Positions 62,526 through 64,000 of a DNA stretch of 64,000 nucleotides are shown one piece after another; the first letter of the stretch is position 1, and each line of letters begins with the position of its first letter. The stretch is from contig CAMPDV010000460.1 of the NCBI GenBank assembly GCA_946699065.1, positions 124,001-188,000 of the forward strand, in the 5' to 3' direction. The translations under genes and the position numbers were made by a program. This stretch comes from Loxodes magnus (Eukaryota; Ciliophora; Karyorelictea; Loxodida; Loxodidae). The notes beneath the pieces were generated by a model. That model searched no databases and was not told where the DNA came from. It saw nothing but the letters and a program-made list of their open reading frames with translations.

Positions 62526-62539
62526 AGATATTTTTTAAT
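62526..62539. repeat. Target-site duplication, left copy
   Basis: AGATATTTTTTAAT, identical to 63441..63454; the two copies bracket the 901-bp insert exactly. Confidence 0.85.
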
Positions 62540-62554
62540 TCAATTCAATTCAAA
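62540..62554 (-). repeat. TTGAA-type tandem tail
   Basis: Three tandem five-base units at the 3' end of the nested element (TCAATTCAATTCAAA on the plus strand), typical of the short repeats closing many poly(A)-less LINEs. It supplies the ORF's stop codon. Confidence 0.7.
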
Positions 62555-63429
62555 TGTTCTGCAGTAGCTTCAAGCCGCCTCATAAAATAAAAGTTTTTTT
62601 ATCTTGGTGGTTTTTCTTCTTGATTCTCTCTTGTCCCAATTCTCATCTTCTCTATTCTTGAAGTTCTTGATTGTTTTTATTTTTTCTTGTATATTTGTCC
62701 GTCTTTATTGCAATACAGTTTCTTCCTTTCCTTTTCTTCTTTAATTCAGTATTCTTTCTTGAATTTCTAGAATTTCTATAATTTCTTATATCTTCTGTAC
62801 AGATGATTCTGGCTTTTACAAAAGTAACATTTCTTCATTATCTTTCTAGCCGGCTCCATCTTGATTACCTGCTCTTCTTCTATTTCCATTTTGTCGATCT
62901 TAGGAATTTCTTGTCTCTAACTTAATACTATTTCCTTATTCTAATCTTGTATCGTTTTTATTGAGGCGCTCATCTGTTTCAACTCTTCCTACTGATACTT
63001 CCAGAGAGTGTCAAGCTTTCTTTCCCAATTTGCCATTCGAAGCTCTCTTGAGTCCTGTTGCTCAATTAAATCCATTAGCTTCGTATTTTCCCTCTTGAGC
63101 TTCTTAACCTCTTCCTATAGGTTTATGACTACCTTGATTAGTTGTTCTATGCTCAACTACCCGGATGGATAGACTTCCGACACCTCCTAATGTAGAGCCG
63201 ACTTAGGCTGCTTCCTTGGCTTTTCCTGCGTTAACAGAGTGAGTTCATGGCTTGTCCTAGCAATTGGATATTCTTCCCAGCGTAAGGAAGATTAATATTA
63301 CTTCACTGGAGTTTAGTCTTATTAAGAAGAAGATTAGGGTTAAGTGTAAGACGACTGATTAAGAGTGGCTTATGGTTTCTTCTCCTATTTCTTGGAGGTG
63401 GTGTAGATACCTTTCTTTAAGCCTTCCAT
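62545..63429 (-). CDS. ORF1-like protein of the nested element
   Basis: 294 codons, ATG 63427..63429, ending at a TGA that falls inside the terminal TTGAA tandem repeat. In order: a Ser/Gln/Pro-rich head, a Glu/Lys/Leu coiled coil (IKVVINLQEEVKKLKRE and following), then a basic region with a zinc-knuckle-like CYFCKSQNHLYRR and a second Cys site. This resembles the protein of the host element around it (coiled coil, then knuckle), so the two may be distant relatives. It probably binds element RNA. No polymerase is encoded, so the element must borrow one. Confidence 0.55.
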
Positions 63430-63440
63430 ATTTTTTATCT

Positions 63441-63454
63441 AGATATTTTTTAAT
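63441..63454. repeat. Target-site duplication, right copy
   Basis: AGATATTTTTTAAT, identical to 62526..62539. Confidence 0.85.
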
Positions 63455-64000
63455 CAAGGAGAAAAAATCCGGGAGCTAATGAATTACATAGAAGATTAAA
63501 ATAACGAATTGCTAATTCTCAAAAGTTAACTGATTAAAAACTCAGTAGTAACAGAAAATTAACTTTATGAAATGTAGTAAACTAACTTCAATTAATCACA
63601 AAGAATGATCATAGAAGAAGATTAGAACAAAATACAACATTAAGAAAAGTAAAATTAAGAAAAAAATGATACAAACATAAACAAAAGAATTGAGATGCTG
63701 GAGAAAAAAGTTTTTAAAAAATAGAAATTAGAAAAACGATATAAAAATTGTTGGTACTGCTAATCTTGGTATCATTTACTAAGACATTGTAAGAAATGAA
63801 GATAACTCAAGTACAATGAAGAATAAAGGACCTGAAGAAACTTAAAAAAACTTTGGATTACTGAGTAAGGCATATATAAATAGAAACTATGAACAAGAAA
63901 CTAAGAGAATCCTTCGTGGTAGCCGTCCACTTTAAAAAAAGGTAGTGGAGAACAACCACGGAAAAAAAACTTGTCAGCAGAAACCTGGTTGAAACCCAGG

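Larger units (their letters stand above)
62540..63440 (-). mobile_element. 901-bp nested element, little more than one ORF, LINE-like 3' tail
   Basis: Flanked by a 14-bp direct repeat. On the minus strand it opens with 11 bases of leader, then the ORF 63429..62545, and ends in a short TTGAA-type tandem tail. There are no terminal inverted repeats and no long terminal repeats, which with the variable-length target-site duplication fits target-primed reverse transcription (LINE machinery). It looks recently inserted because the duplicated target copies are identical. Confidence 0.7.
62303..64000 (+). mobile_element. Retroelement ORF1/gag-like region with a zinc knuckle, interrupted by a younger insertion, 3'-partial
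   Basis: Begins with ATG 62303..62305 and a basic then acidic N-terminal part (MEKNIRLSKKQQRKARKQ). The distal part beyond 63455 has a coiled segment and a canonical CCHC zinc knuckle at 63749..63790 (Cys-x2-Cys-x4-His-x4-Cys), and runs off the right edge of the window. Coiled coil plus zinc knuckle is the layout of the nucleic-acid-binding first ORF of LINEs and of gag proteins; without a reverse transcriptase in the window the class stays open, LINE being my first guess. It is broken by the nested element at 62540..63440. Confidence 0.6.

Noticed and set aside
1-64000. CRISPR arrays, telomere repeats, rRNA genes
   Set aside because: None seen on either strand.

Overview
This window is nuclear DNA of a ciliate, most likely a karyorelict of the Loxodes type. 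The genes only read through if TAA and TAG mean Gln, while TGA means Trp inside genes and stop at their ends. Family-conserved tryptophans are written TGA (the Trp before a K+-channel pore, the Trp of an FHA NGTW motif, Trp inside Notch repeats), and every end I could place is a TGA. The DNA is very AT-rich, genes are densely packed on both strands, and introns are tiny (about 16-25 nt, GT...AG). Because only TGA can stop translation, standard-code ORFs are nearly useless here. I re-read the window by eye with the altered code.

Layout. 0-18.8 kb: a 5'-partial large helical protein (+), a cyclic-nucleotide-binding K+ channel (-), a doubtful small ORF (+), a PGYxGHxP ciliary protein (-), a CHHC zinc-finger protein (+), a CTFxP-motif protein (+), a 976-residue coiled-coil protein (-), a two-FHA protein (-), a tiny CDC26-like APC/C subunit (-) and ribosomal protein uL1/RPL10A (-). 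21.4-35.8 kb: a 3181-residue surface protein with about 28 Notch (LNR) repeats, a beta-helix region and a multi-pass C-terminus (+), then a GNAT acetyltransferase whose frame stays open into a large helical region (+). 36-44.7 kb: a 167-residue unknown, a nine-repeat MORN protein, a possible degenerate histidine-kinase-like protein, an aldo-keto reductase and a four-TM protein (all -). 45.9-50.4 kb: a Rieske/AIF-type oxidoreductase (+) and mitochondrial uL13 (-). 51.7-53.3 kb: four 69-nt tRNA-like units in a duplicated 272-bp cassette. 54-55.3 kb: two small uncertain ORFs (+). 55.9-60.4 kb: an OSCA/TMEM63-type channel with nine LNR repeats near its C-terminus (-). 61.3-64 kb: retroelement ORF1-like DNA in which a 901-bp element, little more than one ORF, sits inside another with a 14-bp target-site duplication.

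How the genes relate. There is no operon logic. Housekeeping genes (uL1, mitochondrial uL13, the reductase, the Rieske/AIF enzyme) use only TGG for Trp. The big membrane and signalling genes (K+ channel, both LNR proteins) use many TGA-Trp codons. Cilia- or membrane-related products recur (PGY protein, MORN, FHA, coiled coil, channels), as expected for a large ciliate. The two LNR-bearing membrane proteins, one fused to an ion-channel core, are the most unusual content. All function calls are motif recognition by eye; no database search was possible.
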